64,000 nucleotides of DNA from Paragorgia papillata (GCA_035771165.1 JAWNZC010000445.1:2027001-2091000), one strand, 5' to 3'. Shown: positions 53,381 to 64,000, numbered from the stretch's first letter. Program-made: numbers and translations. The notes: generated from the sequence alone by a model not told the origin.

Positions 53381-53818
53381 GTCTGTTGCATTACACCAAG
53401 CTCGCAAACGCACTACATGTATACGTACAACTTATCATTTGTAAATTATGTTGATTTACTTTATTCTACTGAGAAAATTCATTATTGAAATTCTTTTTGC
53501 TTTCGTTGAATAGTTGGGTTTAATAAGTTACTGTCTAGACAAAATGCTATTTTTTAAATAAGCACCCCTGTCCAAACTAGCGCCCCCTCCGATTTAGCAC
53601 CCCTCTATAAGTACAAAATAAAATAGGCGCCTGGGGCACTAATTAGGTCAATTACGGTTTACAAAAATATTTGCATAAAATAAGGATAATGGCGCAATCA
53701 AGCATTTCTTCTACACGGAGAATCTTGTGATCAGATTTAAAAAAAATTTAACTAAATTCAATCAAAATTTACTGGGTTGGTCCTTGGTCTATGATCAATA
53801 TTTCCACCAACTCCATAA

Positions 53819-53819
53819 A

Positions 53820-53906
<87 letters not shown>

Positions 53907-53907
53907 A
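53819..53907. repeat. (CAGA)n microsatellite
   Basis: About 20 CAGA units upstream of METAP1D exon 1. Confidence 0.97.
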
Positions 53908-54074
53908 AATAACATAACCTGGCCGAGGTAATAAGCATTAAAATAAATTCTCCGATTTTCTTTTTAAATTATAGATAAAAAGTGGTTTTTAAAAAGGTTC
54001 AAATTTTATTTAAACGTGTCTCGGATCTGTATGATGACCAGTAAAGCATTCCTTGGTTCAGTATTGCAACCAAA

Positions 54075-54350
54075 ATGATTCCCCAGAGGTATAATATTTT
54101 ATCTCGCTGGAAAGATATCATCACTTCAATAAGATTTCTATGTAAAAGAACTGAGAACTTAGTAGCAGGAAAGCAATCGTTTTTTCAGCCTGAGCCGCCA
54201 CACATTGTAAAACCACCGTACGCGATATCAGGGTCTGTACCACCATCGCCATTACACGCAGAACGAAAGACTGATCGAGAAATCAAGCACATGCGAGACG
54301 CTTGTTGTCTTGCAAGAGAAGTTCTTAATATTGCTAGGGATTTTGTAAAG
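54075..54350 (+). CDS. METAP1D: METAP1D exon 1: presequence and N-terminal helix
   Basis: ATG at 54075 gives MIPQRYNILSRWKDIITSIR, a basic, hydroxylated, acid-poor start typical of a mitochondrial presequence. It continues IVKPPYAISGSVPPSPLHAE (the 'KP.Yv..G.vP' motif) and DREIKHMRDACCLAREVLN. The nearest upstream in-frame stop (54042-54044) supports this start, although an upstream untranslated exon cannot be excluded. Donor GTACAT. Confidence 0.9.
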
Positions 54351-55273
54351 GTACATATAAGTTTAATATTATACTTATTGGATTCATCTAAGCTAGATAT
54401 GGCAAAATATTCAAGACAAGTAGAGAATTAAATATTGGGCGAGACTGGAGATCCATCCTAATATTGAATGCATTCCACACTGACCCTATCTTGCATTAAA
54501 CGCCCCTGGTAAAGCAGAACGCTTTTAACTTCTTTTAGCAGGTTTTAAATAATTTAAAACGTACACTTAAGGTCGCTCGATATGAAAAATCTATAAACAA
54601 TCAGATTTTTCTCTCTAAAACGTTTCACAGTGTAGATTCGTGCGTATTTCCTTGCACATTCATGCAGCCCTAGTGTACCTAGTGTACTCTTGAGTTTTGA
54701 AAAGTATTAGACAGTGCACAGTTTTCAGGAGGGGAGAAATCTGTGTTCTAGTAAGTTCAGAAATCCTAATTTGCATTATATTAATTTGCATATTACAATA
54801 AATGTGATTTGTCCAGATACACAAATGCTGAAAGTATAATACCTTTTCGGTTATCAGCACTGACACTAGAGCTATGCAAATGGCACAAATGTACACTGCA
54901 AAACGTTTTAGGGGGCGGAAATATAATTTTTCATAACTTTTTCCTATGAAGCCACCTTAATTAATCTTCCAGTCGATTGCGCCAAGAATCACTTCGTTCA
55001 CTATTTTCAGTAAGTCCAGCCATGTGAAGCAGGAGAAAGATATCTTCAATCTCAGCTTTGTAGCAAGTTTCTTTTTGATGAAGGATCTTTGCTCGAAACA
55101 TTAGACTTCCTTTAAGTCAGTAGTTTGGCAGTACACCAAACGTTTGACATTTTTACATTGTAGTACATTTCTAATGCTCTGGGTGCACCTTTATGATGTG
55201 GTAATACTCTTCGTACTGGAGTAAACTAATACAGCGAAACAAATCGTAAGACTTAACCACATCTCCATTGAAG
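54351..55273. other. METAP1D intron 1
   Basis: No nested gene seen. A minus ORF at 54660-54896 shows no family motif. Confidence 0.4.
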
Positions 55274-55422
55274 GTTGGTGTAACAACTAAAGAAATCGAC
55301 CAAGTCGTTCATAATGCTACTATTGAACGTGGTGCATATCCGTCGCCCTTGAATTACCGAGGTTTTCCTAAATCCGTGTGTACTTCAGTAAATGAGATAG
55401 TGTGCCATGGTATACCTGACGA
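55274..55422 (+). CDS. METAP1D: METAP1D exon 2
   Basis: Encodes [40 protein letters not shown] and EIVCHGIPD. These are the most conserved MetAP type I stretches, including the HGIPD substrate-pocket His. Donor GTAAGT after two bases of an Asp codon. Confidence 0.95.
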
Positions 55423-55469
55423 GTAAGTACGTATTAGAAATATAATTCTCAAACTCATTAATAATTCAT

Positions 55470-56000
55470 GAGCTAATTAGCCAATCAGGGGGAAATATTT
55501 GATCATGTGTATGAGTTTTGAAACCCGGTAAAGGTCGGGCAAAGTGAATTTATAATTAAGAAATAAGGTAATAAACGGCACAAACAAAGAACTGTTTATT
55601 AACACATTTCTTAATTATAAATTCTACGTGAAACCATTGTCTAATCTAATATGCACCAATATCACCAAGTCCCTCTTCTATAATTGACGATTGAGAAGCT
55701 ATTTCATAAACTCGTGTGTCGTGTTTTACCAGGGGTTGCAAACACTCGAGAACAACAAAAATAACTCGGCCTATTACTCGTAATTTTCATTGTTCTCTCG
55801 TGTTTGTAAAACATTCGAAAACAATAAAAATCACTCGGCGTGCAGCCTCATGTTTTACGAACACTCGAGAACAATGAAAATTACTTGGTTAACGGCCTCG
55901 TGATTTTCATTGTCCTCTCGTGTTTGTATAACCCCTGCTAAAACAGTCCCACTTGTTTATGAAATATTACTTAACGTTAGTTGTTTGGGCGTACAGGGTG
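55470..56000. repeat. METAP1D intron 2 inverted repeats
   Basis: AATTTATAATTAAGAAAT at 55548 pairs with ATTTCTTAATTATAAATT (55605). Between 55735 and 55930, AACACTCGAGAACAA and TTGTTCTCTCGTGTTTG motifs alternate in opposite orientation four times. Confidence 0.7.
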
Positions 56001-56557
56001 GTACCAATTAAACGTGGTTAATTTTAGAGCTTCGGAACAAAACTGTTGCAATGATGCGCGAACTCAGTGCTCGTAGCTGAAAAAAGAGCGGGTTCTATTG
56101 TCGGTATTTCAGAAGCCTACGTTGTCCTTGAATACCAGAAAACGAGTGAAAATTTAACTTATACAGTACGCATGTTTGTTTGACAGACTTCATTGTTAAC
56201 ACGGTAAACTATTCTGAGTTTATCCGTCTGTAATTTTTTACCTTCAGCATTGGCACATGTGACGATTTTGTTTTTGTATTGTGATAGCTATTGTTCAATA
56301 TTTTGATCATTATACCATGTGCATGTCATGAGAGATTTTTGTGATTCAATGTTTCCGAAAGTTGAAGGAGTGTGCGTGGAAGTTACGAGGGCCGTAGACT
56401 CTAGGAACTTTCACAGTTTCAGACAGGCTGTCGAGGCTTGAATGATTATACCGACGGCGAAGTGTAATTTGTATTTTTTAAATTTTTATTTTCCATTATT
56501 TGGGGGGAGGGGGATAATGGCTGCCTCGTATGAAACAATGCTTATGCATGTTAATAG

Positions 56558-56742
56558 ACCTTATTCCAAAATGACCGCCAAATTAAAATTCTTTTATATG
56601 CATATAAATTAGCCCTTATGAACTCGTCTTCATGTGGGAAATTCAAAATAATTTTTACTTTAAAACGAGGTCATAAGGGCTAATTTATATGCACTTAAAA
56701 GAATTCTAATTTGGTGGCCATTTTGGAATATGGTCTGAGGGG
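56558..56742. mobile_element. FB2 copy 2
   Basis: ATAGACCTTATTCCAAAATG and complement CATTTTGGAATATGGTCT, with CATATAAATTAGCCC arms as in copy 1 (8846-9030). Confidence 0.8.
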
Positions 56743-56845
56743 AAATTTTTCTAGTACTAACTACTAGTGCAAATGCCAATTTGTTTGCTCGAAAGAAGTT
56801 AATCTGTCGGAACAATTAAGTGGAGGTGGTGATGACATTATTGTA

Positions 56846-57389
56846 TACCGTATTTATTCCAATAGACGCCCACTATCAAATAAACGCCCCTCTCCAATAG
56901 ACGCCCCCTCTACCAATAAAAATATTTTATAAACGCCCCCTTCCAATAAACGCCCCCCTAATAAATGCTACTTCCAAATATACCTGTTAACACAAAACGT
57001 AAAACAAAAATACAATGCCAGCGCTTTATTTTTTAACAATAACTTTTAAGAAGATGAGGATTTTTGCAGAGTATATAAGGACTGTTCCAGGTACAATGAG
57101 GCCAACTTCACCACAGACTTCCAATTCAACAACGTTTCCTTGCGCAGCAGTAAGAAATGATACGACCAGATATTAAGGATGCATATGATGAACTTTTTAG
57201 TTTTTATTAAATATTGATGATGATATTATGTGAACAATTGTGTGACGTTTTTTTTTAATAATTGAAATATCAAATTTTGAAATAACGCCTGGCCTCTCTC
57301 TTATAAACGCCTCTCTCTAATAAACGCCCCTTTTAGAGCTCAATTTTTCAATAAACGCCCAAGGCGCGTCTATTGGAATAAATACGGTA
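56846..57389. mobile_element. Element with AATAAACGCCCC subterminal repeats
   Basis: Ends TACCGTATTTATTCCAATAG and complement, with tandem AATAxACGCCCC motifs inside each end (left 56862-56960, right 57285-57365) in inverted orientation. The middle is non-repetitive. Same design as 52775-53658. Confidence 0.8.
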
Positions 57390-57429
57390 AGTAAATATTA
57401 TATTCTTTTTTCTTATTACTTAAATTTAG

Positions 57430-57472
57430 CACACGATTAGAAGATGGTGATATAATAAATGTCGATGTTTCG
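57430..57472 (+). CDS. METAP1D: METAP1D exon 3 (43 nt)
   Basis: Encodes TRLEDGDIINVDVS, with the first metal-binding Asp. Acceptor AAATTTAG, donor GTGAGT. This micro-exon lies only 40 bp after the foldback at 56846-57389. Confidence 0.93.
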
Positions 57473-57577
57473 GTGAGTTGTAAATTTTTATAACCTACTT
57501 TAAAAAGTATACTATTATAAAAATATATAATATTATATAAATATATAAGACTATTGCATGTATACGTATACGTTTAC

Positions 57578-57795
57578 ACTTAAGGTGAAGTAATACGAGC
57601 AACAAATTGCAACATTGTTGCGTTGCAAGTTGAATAGCGTTGTTGCACGTATTACCACCCACCTTAAACAATAAACAGCGTCACGCAACAATGATTTTGT
57701 TGCAAGTTGAATCAGCATGTTGCGGCAAGTAGGAGTCGACAACAAAGTTGTGTTGCAAGTTGAAAAAAATTGTTGCCCGTATTACCTCACCCTTA
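57578..57795. mobile_element. MITE, TAAGGTGA-GTAATACG ends
   Basis: Left TAAGGTGAAGTAATACGAGC, right complement GCCCGTATTACCTCACCCTTA. TTGTTGC / GCAACA motifs repeat throughout. An inner TACCACCCACCTTAAA may be an older end. Confidence 0.75.
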
Positions 57796-58001
57796 GACGT
57801 TATATTCATACGTCAACACACATAAGTATACTGCATGAGATTTCCGTGTAATGAGTTTGACCAATAAAACTCTCATGTTTCAAATTACCAAGGTGTTCAT
57901 TTGTCTTACGATATTTCTTTACCAAGGGAAAAGGTATTGTATCGGCTTTCTGATTGGTTATACGATTATTTTCAGTTTTTCTATCTCAATTTCCAATTAA
58001 G

Positions 58002-58165
58002 GTGTATTTTAACGGTTTTCATGGGGATTTGTCTGAGACGTTTCTTCTTGGTGATGTGGATGACGATGCCAAGCGTCTTGTATCCGTTACAAAACAGTGT
58101 CTGGAAGCTGCTATTGCAGTATGTAAACATGACGAGTGCTTTTCATTGATAGGAAAAACAATAAG
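58002..58165 (+). CDS. METAP1D: METAP1D exon 4
   Basis: Encodes VYFNGFHGDLSETFLLGDVD (second metal-binding Asp), then a helix DDAKRLVSVTKQCLEAAIAV and FSLIGKTI. Acceptor AATTAAG, donor GTATAT. Confidence 0.95.
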
Positions 58166-59283
58166 GTATATACCTATAGAGGTTGCGCAGTCATATGGGT
58201 AGGCCTTCAGGCCGAGGGGCCGTTTATACTAGTGCATGAGTTATATTGAGTTATATACTGTAGGGCGATATCTTATCTCTGTTATATAGATCTGATATCT
58301 ATCTATAGTTTAGTCCAGTACAGTGCAGTCGACAGAAGTGTGGTAGTCTCGAACCGATTCGAGATCGATTGTAGTGCGAGGCAGAGCCCCTCTCCGACCT
58401 ACGCCAGCTTCGGGGGAAAGTGGGCTCTGCCAACAATACTATTTTGGGACCAGGCTAGCTCTGACGCGTTACTTGCTATTTTCCTGCTTGCGCGTGCTCA
58501 CAAACTAGAAATTGTTTGACCAGTTCAAAACCTGACTGACTCGCCCAAAACTTGGGGCGAAGATCGACTTTGTTGGCAGAGCCCACTTTTCCCCGAAGCC
58601 TGCATGCGTAGGTCGGAAAGGGGTTCTGACTCGCAGAAGGGTAAGTGTGAATGTAACCGGATACAAATTGGCCTAACTTCGTACTATACTGGTCGACTTA
58701 GCAATGACAATGTTGGATGACTTGTATTTTTTGTTTATCTGTACTAAATTATTTGACAAAACATATAGTGTATGAGCCAGACGGTTTGTTGGTACCACTC
58801 TAGGAGACAAAGGCTGACATACATTTTTTAAAAGGCCTTTATGCGTAGTAAATAACTTTGTGTGATTGCATTTGCCAAAGTGTCATCTTCTATCATTTTT
58901 CAGAAAAGTTGGTTTAGCACATTATTTTTATTTATGTCGCCATGTTAGGTAGATCTAAACTTCTATTTTGCGATCTATTTAGGGTCTAGAAAATATTTTG
59001 CAAATATGGACAAAAATGGCTCCTTTTTTGTTGCGCTGTGGATATGACGTTTTTTAGACCCTAAAATATTTAATATAATAAATTATATAGTATTATAAAA
59101 GTTTATTTAGGCAAGAACAGAAAGAAAAATTCAAACAGAACTATTTATAACGCTTAAATTATAACGCTTCTAGAAAATTACTGGCCTCTAGCTTTTTCCT
59201 TCGTAGTTCCGAAGTTTCAACGCTTTACATGCATAGCCTGACAATACAGTATATAGATTAAATGTAATTTTTATCTTATTTAG
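58166..59283. other. METAP1D intron 4
   Basis: Contains an inverted pair at about 58380-58445 and 58570-58640 (GTGGGCTCTGCCAACAA and complement; CCGACCTACGCxxGCTTCGGGG and complement). Rest unassigned. Confidence 0.55.
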
Positions 59284-59381
59284 TAATTTAGCAACGAGAG
59301 AAGGCTTCAATGTCAGCCCGCGTTTTATTGGCCATGGAATAGGTCGTTACTTCCATGGCCCGCCAGATATTTTACATTTTG
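59284..59381 (+). CDS. METAP1D: METAP1D exon 5
   Basis: Encodes SNLATREGFNVSPRFIGHGI and GRYFHGPPDILHF, containing the metal-ligand His of GHGIG. Acceptor TTATTTAG, donor GTACGT. Confidence 0.94.
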
Positions 59382-59579
59382 GTACGTGTTTTTACTTTAA
59401 CAGTTGGGATATTTAACATATACGTTTTTGGCTCTTTAGGATCTCTCCCAATTAAACCATCAAAGCACCAGACGTTTTTAAGACAGTAAGAATTTGTGCT
59501 CTTTAGTATCTGTACGCCAGGAGATTTTGAATCTTTATTTTAGTAATCACTCAAAATTTGAATTTTAATGCCAGTCTTG

Positions 59580-59815
59580 TAATCGGGTCGATGCAAATGT
59601 CCATGTTCGGATGTATACGTGTTGATGTTCCGATGTCCATGTTCGTGCTTATGTTTATCTTTTGATGTTCGTGTCCATGCATGTGTTCTTGTCTATGTCC
59701 ATGTCCATGCCAATATAGTCTCACTGATGATCATATGTTTATATTCATTTCTATTTTTATCTTAGTTTATGGCCATGTTAATGTACTCGTTTACATTTAC
59801 GTTCATGTTGTAATA
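59580..59815. repeat. Degenerate ATGTCC/ATGTTC hexamer repeat
   Basis: Irregular CATGTCCATG and GATGTTCGTG units in METAP1D intron 5. Confidence 0.75.
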
Positions 59816-60276
59816 ATTCTTGCATGAGAGCAAGAAAACCAGTTTCAATCTTTTGCCAAGTGGAGAATTGCTTATTTAATCTGTGAAAATAAAGTTATCT
59901 TGCATATGCTATCGCTGGACGCCACTGGCGGTAGAGGTGTCCGACCCGAAAAAGCGCGGGAAAAACTCATCTGTCGTTGAATTGTGTGCTTTTTATAATA
60001 GGGACGATTGTCTGATAAAGCGCTTTGTACTCTTATAATATCTAATTTCGTATTTGCTGTATTTACTTCATGTATACTTTTTAGAGATTCAAGGCTTTTA
60101 GCCGAGTTAATGGCTAGAAAGATCATTAGTACACTTTTGTATCCTCTTTGTAGCTACCGACCATTTATTTTGCTTTTCTTTCTGATATTAGTATGATATA
60201 ATATAGGCTATATGTAATTAAATAAAACTTTATTTAGCGAATAAATTACAAAACATGCAATGCTTTATTTGTTTAG

Positions 60277-60324
60277 AAAATGACCTTTCTGGTAGGATGA
60301 AAACTGGGATGACATTCACCATAG
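60277..60324 (+). CDS. METAP1D: METAP1D exon 6 (48 nt)
   Basis: Encodes NDLSGRMKTGMTFTI, ending in the split Glu codon of the TIEP metal site. Acceptor TTGTTTAG, donor GTAATA. Confidence 0.92.
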
Positions 60325-60423
60325 GTAATAGTTCCGATTACCTCGAAAAATTTTCTCCCGTTTTTTTAATCACGCATAAAATATATATACTGAATTGCAT
60401 TTTTATGTTTTTGTTACTGACAG

Positions 60424-60502
60424 AACCCATTTTAACGGAAGGCTCCGTAGATTTTACCATTCTTGAAGATGGTTGGACTTGTGTTTCATGTGATGGCAGT
60501 AG
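60424..60502 (+). CDS. METAP1D: METAP1D exon 7
   Basis: Completes TIEP and encodes PILTEGSVDFTILEDGWTCV and SCDGS. A 'DGWT.....D' motif is conserved in MetAPs. Acceptor TACTGACAG, donor GTTAGT. Confidence 0.92.
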
Positions 60503-61360
60503 GTTAGTTATATATACATCTATCTGAACGATTTTGCCTTAAAAGGTCACTGTCACCAAGCGTCAGAATGTCCATATAGCCTGTGTTACAGCCCTCACAA
60601 ATCCCAAGTTTTGTGGGAATTAATTTATTATTTTTCTATTTATTTAACTTCGGCCGCCGTAAGAGGATTAACAAAGTAAACAAAAATATGCAACGGCACA
60701 GGAACACTAACACAGCTTGAGCCAATTACGTTAGAGACCTATAGCTTAAATTACAATGATGATAAGATATTTAAATATATATACTACTGGTTTAAACAAA
60801 ATTTGTGTCAACTTAAAAAATAATGACGTAGTTTTGTGGTCACTATACCCACTTTGAGATGCCAAGGTAAATCAGCATTTGGTTTGCAATATGTGTATAT
60901 ACCTATTTTGCCAGATTTGGTCGTGTTGCATGGTAATATAGTTAGCATATTTAGCCTTATAATCTTTCCCAGTCTTTTCCCGGCGGAACAAGCAATTGTG
61001 CAAGTGTTCACAGGCCTACACGTTATGTGAGAGTCAAGCAGTTGCAGACTACAATTTATTATTATACAATGCTGATACAATCTCGACTGTGATTGGCTAA
61101 AAACCTACAGATAATTCTTGATGTCTGTAGCTATGACGCGCTGGACAGCGGTTTAAACAAAACAAACATGGCGACCGTCCTTAGGAGTGAAGATCAGAAG
61201 CGGATTAATCCGGCGGATTTGGCACATTTTGTTGACGCTAAAACCACAAAGAAAAAACAAGCGAGCTACACATACATCTGTTAGAGTTTAAAGCAGTGTT
61301 TGAAGGAGAAAATTGTATTTGAAAGCGAAAAAAGTTAGCGAACCTCGAACTGAAGACGGT
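60503..61360. other. METAP1D intron 7, first part
   Basis: No exon or RNA recognised. Small ORFs at 60808-61284 show no known motif. Confidence 0.4.
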
Positions 61361-61364
61361 ATGA

Positions 61365-61566
61365 ATATTTACTATTTTTACCTAACTTTGTAAAAAACTT
61401 TCTAAAGGCTTCTACATTTATAATTGTATAACACAAACCTCGGCCTTGATAATTCTTGATATCATGCGATAACCGAATTCAATAATTGTTTTATTATACA
61501 ATTATAAATGTAGAAGCCTTTAGAAAGTTTTTTACAAAGTTAGGTAAAAATAGTAAATATTATCAT
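61365..61566. repeat. Palindrome, TATTTACTATTTTTACCTAAC arms
   Basis: Arms of about 75 bp: AATATTTACTATTTTTACCT ... GCTTCTACATTTATAATTGT and its complement, around a short centre. Confidence 0.8.
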
Positions 61567-61632
61567 GCTCAACCTCATCCAATAATTGTATATTATTGCA
61601 CCCTGTGCGGTTACGATGGTAATAAGTCTTCT

Positions 61633-62059
61633 TTAAAGGGTATTGGCAACATAAATTAAGTTTGTCTAATTTGAAAGAACTCGTGAAATGGTAAAAGAAG
61701 ACGTTTTACAACTTTGCTGTATTTTTCTTCTTTTTCGAGATATTTCAATTTGTTTGATATGTACATGGGATGGTCTCCGACGTCAGGACAAAGCATTTTC
61801 ACATATAGCAAACTCAGTTGTATCTCCAAGTTTATCCAACAAAATCACTTGAAACTGCATGTGCATATTAAAACTTTTTGACGGAACATTTTATGTTGAG
61901 CAGTCATGGAGGTACCCTGCTTATGACGTCTGAAACCATCTCATATCAAACAAACTGAAATATCTAAAAAACGGAGAATGGTACAAAAAGTTGTAAAAGG
62001 TTTTCCATTACAATTTCACATGTTAGACAAACTTAATATGCATTGTCAATTTCCTTTAA
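61633..62059. mobile_element. FB1-related foldback abutting METAP1D exon 8
   Basis: Left AAAGGGTATTGGCAACATAA, right complement TTAATATGCATTGTCAATTTCCTTT-like. The arms match 52192-52717. Confidence 0.8.
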
Positions 62060-62075
62060 TTTTTTTATTCTTTAG

Positions 62076-62145
62076 ATCTGCTCAATTTGAGCACACTATT
62101 CTGATAACAAATACCGGAGCAGATGTCTTGACAGTTGACACTTGA
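62076..62145 (+). CDS. METAP1D: METAP1D exon 8: C-terminus and stop
   Basis: Encodes SAQFEHTILITNTGADVLTV and DT, stop TGA at 62143. It contains the last metal ligand Glu of QFEHT. Acceptor TTCTTTAG, only 16 bp downstream of an FB1 foldback. Confidence 0.94.
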
Positions 62146-63236
62146 CAAGACAACAGACGACTCAAACTAATGAAGCCTAGGCTCAAAACATCTTTAATTG
62201 AATAGTTTGGTCGATAATACCATAGTTATTCTAAACATGGTTTGGAAACCCGGCAAACTTCAAAGCGGTCAACAATCAAGCTACGATTCATGTTGAAAGG
62301 TACACGAAGGTGCACAAATCCTTTGTTTTAGGTTTATTAATATTTAAACAGTACGGTTGAGCGATTCAACCCAAACGTTGCTATTGGATGATTGCCTCGT
62401 TATACAGAAAACACAATATGTTCAGTAACCGTGAAAGTGCACACATTTCCATAAACCTGAACAAAAACATAAAACAATGACTTTTGTTGAGCTTCCAAAC
62501 CATGTTTCTATTAACTATGATAATACAGCCTGGTATTTTACGAGTTTTGGATGTATTTTTCCGAGCCTTAAAAGGGCGAGGAAAAATGCGAGAAACGAAA
62601 TTAGAGAAACGAGTAAAATGCTCGGCCGTATTATCAGTCAAACTATTCAATGAGATATTTATTATATGACTGTTCAGTTAAAATACATCTGCAGTTTTAG
62701 TTTATATTTGCCAGTTTGTTTGATTTTATGACTTTGAAACTGGTTGAACTGCATGGTATAGAAGTGTGCAATACGAATTTTAGTTTATAATCCTACCTGG
62801 GAAGAGCTGCGTTCCATTGCCCATCATATATGGAAAAACAATACACCATTGTCATATAATTGACAAATTAAAAAATATAATTGTCGTGGATAAATATTTA
62901 CAAGATTCAAAATATTGTTAACCATATATTGTGGACCAAGGTACTTTACAGACTTACTACTGACTTGCTTGATTTAAAGCTTATACAAAAGTGTCATGCT
63001 TCTATTTGAATTAAAGCAACTTCTTAATTTTTAAAGTTTGCATATTTTCTGTATAATTCTCAATGTACCAGGACAGTGCGTAGCGAAAAATGGAAAAGAT
63101 TGATTAAAACATTCTGTAATGCACTTGCAACAATAAAAAAGCCCTCTTTTCGCTGCAAGGTGCTAGAAAATTGCCTGGTGTGACAACACCATTTTTTATC
63201 TTGATACTCGGTATTACTAATAAAGCAGCTAATAAG
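62146..63236. other. METAP1D 3' flank
   Basis: A loose inverted pair (AACATGGTTTGGAAACCCGG near 62235 and CTTCCAAACCATGTTTCTAT near 62495; AATTGAATAGTTTG near 62197 and CAAACTATTCAATGAG near 62640) suggests another foldback of about 460 bp. No gene. Confidence 0.5.
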
Positions 63237-63890
63237 CTAAACTACAATGCCCATTATGCCTTCAATGTCTTTGAGTTGAATCAAGAAATCTGATTTTGCA
63301 TAAGTTTCTTGTTTCCTTTTGAGCACACATTCATCAATGTTCAGCAAATTGTTTTCGCTTTCATCGTCGATGAGTTGCTCAGCGTTGCTATCGTTTGGCA
63401 GAATGTGAACAATTGTTGCCAAAAAGTATGAGAAACTCAAAAAGAAACCAGTACATAAAATTGAAAAATAGAATGCAAATAAGAGTTTGACTCTGAAAAG
63501 ATGAACAATTCCTTCGGTTTCCACAGCTTGGACAATATCTTTTATATTTTGTTCTTCTTCTTCTCTAAAGTCAGCCATATATAAGTTACGAACTGGAATA
63601 CACAAAATTAAGCCAGCCACTAATAATAACAGCGATATCGCGATAGACTTTATTTTGAACGCTGTGCTTTCATTGTTGTCTTGTACCACACTTTTCCTAC
63701 GGATTACTAGATCGTCAAGAAGCAGTTTGATTTGATTTCCAACTTTGACGACAAAAAGAGTTGTCACGATTATAAAGGCTAGAGAATGGATGACTGGAAC
63801 CACTTGACGACAAACTGTGCTGCAAGGAAACAAAGTGCACAAACCTAAAACAAATTCAACAAGAACGTATGAGTGAAATACACATGCCAT
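63237..63890 (-). CDS. Unrecognised multi-pass membrane protein (partial)
   Basis: A 217-codon minus frame ends at 63237. It has at least four hydrophobic segments: near residues 8-25, 35-52 (VIHSLAFIIVTTLFVVKV), 83-101 (KSIAISLLLLVAGLILCIPV) and 136-165 (LLFAFYFSILCTGFFLSFSYFLATI), then a charged cytoplasmic-looking tail rich in Asp/Glu/Lys. An acidic loop (REEEEQNIKD) lies between TMs 3 and 4. It may be the last exon of a longer gene extending past the window; CATGCCATGTGTATT at 63883-63897 does not show whether the ATG is the true start. Family not recognised. Confidence 0.5.
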   Translation of the reverse strand: MACVFHSYVLVEFVLGLCTLFPCSTVCRQVVPVIHSLAFIIVTTLFVVKVGNQIKLLLDDLVIRRKSVVQDNNESTAFKIKSIAISLLLLVAGLILCIPVRNLYMADFREEEEQNIKDIVQAVETEGIVHLFRVKLLFAFYFSILCTGFFLSFSYFLATIVHILPNDSNAEQLIDDESENNLLNIDECVLKRKQETYAKSDFLIQLKDIEGIMGIVV

Positions 63891-64000
63891 GTGTATTTCG
63901 GATGCAGCTTTGCAATAATAAATTTGTCAGTTTGCTACTACTATAAGTACTCAGGAAAACGTTCCGGAACCCCAAACGGAGGAGAAGAATTGAATTAGTA

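Larger units (their letters stand above)
52775..53658. mobile_element. Element with GAATTAGCGCCCC subterminal repeats
   Basis: Left end ACCGGAATTACTGTAATTGACC, right end complement GGTCAATTACGGTTT. Both ends carry tandem 13-16-bp GAATTAGCGCCCCT / AATAAGCACCCC motifs in inverted orientation (52796-52852 and 53553-53635). SINE pieces are nested inside. Confidence 0.7.
54075..62145 (+). other. METAP1D: METAP1D gene: mitochondrial methionine aminopeptidase, 8 exons
   Basis: Coding exons: 54075-54350, 55274-55422, 57430-57472, 58002-58165, 59284-59381, 60277-60324, 60424-60502, 62076-62145. Total 927 nt, that is 308 residues plus stop; mammalian METAP1D is about 335. All introns are GT/AG and phases fit. 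The enzyme removes the initiator Met from mitochondrially made or imported proteins using two metal ions. Ligands are all present: Asp in NVDVS, Asp in HGDLSETF, His in GHGIGRYFHG, Glu in FTIEP, Glu in QFEHT. Introns hold foldback and MITE insertions. Confidence 0.95.

Noticed and set aside
63237..63890. Gustatory-receptor-like or other named 7TM family
   Set aside because: Hydrophobic segments fit a multi-pass protein, but I saw no family signature, so no name was given.

Overview
This window is animal nuclear DNA and has no prokaryotic features. It carries two interrupted protein genes with canonical GT/AG introns, surrounded and invaded by transposable elements (TEs), foldback elements and simple repeats. 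The TE mix (CR1/L2-like LINEs, a DIRS-type tyrosine-recombinase retroelement, a Gypsy integrase tail, an IS3EU-like DDE transposon, Harbinger- and hAT-like non-autonomous elements, a hammerhead ribozyme) and the AT-rich sequence suggest a marine invertebrate. A cnidarian is my best guess, but that is inference.

Layout. 1-5.2 kb: two decayed LINE copies on the minus strand plus simple repeats. 5.8-22 kb, minus strand: an organic anion transporter (SLCO/OATP) gene. I could join seven coding exons with consistent splice phases (start codon at 21970, last supported exon ending at 5828). Its first intron is about 10 kb and is filled with a 1.3-kb GGAA tract, three LINE remnants and several foldbacks. 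The C-terminal exons were not found. A type I hammerhead ribozyme (8088-8130, minus) lies in another intron. 22-23.4 kb: foldback elements. 23471-30361: a nearly complete DIRS-like element with 170-bp inverted terminal repeats, a spliced GAG whose intron holds a hairpin minisatellite, RT/RNase H, a tyrosine recombinase and a 128-bp internal palindrome.

31229-39298: a composite DDE transposon. Its terminal inverted repeats are flanked by 6-bp TACATA duplications. Just inside them lie inverted arrays of a 20-bp GCGATCGC-containing satellite, and an IS3-like transposase is encoded near the right end. A 3.2-kb LINE has inserted into the left array and is bracketed by a matching array segment of about 225 bp, which looks like an extraordinarily long target-site duplication. 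A 743-bp Harbinger-like element with a TAA duplication sits in a foldback further right; an empty copy of that foldback exists at 22.7 kb.

39.3-53.7 kb: foldback/MITE families, a Gypsy integrase tail, a Crypton-type fragment and tRNA-derived SINE pieces. 54.1-62.1 kb, plus strand: a complete eight-exon mitochondrial methionine aminopeptidase gene (METAP1D, 308 codons), with all five metal ligands and consistent splice phases, threaded between MITEs. 63.2-63.9 kb, minus: part of an unrecognised multi-pass membrane protein.

The two host genes are unrelated in function. The main biology is the TE landscape: nested insertions with readable target duplications, transposons with subterminal satellites, and structured RNA/DNA motifs within mobile elements.
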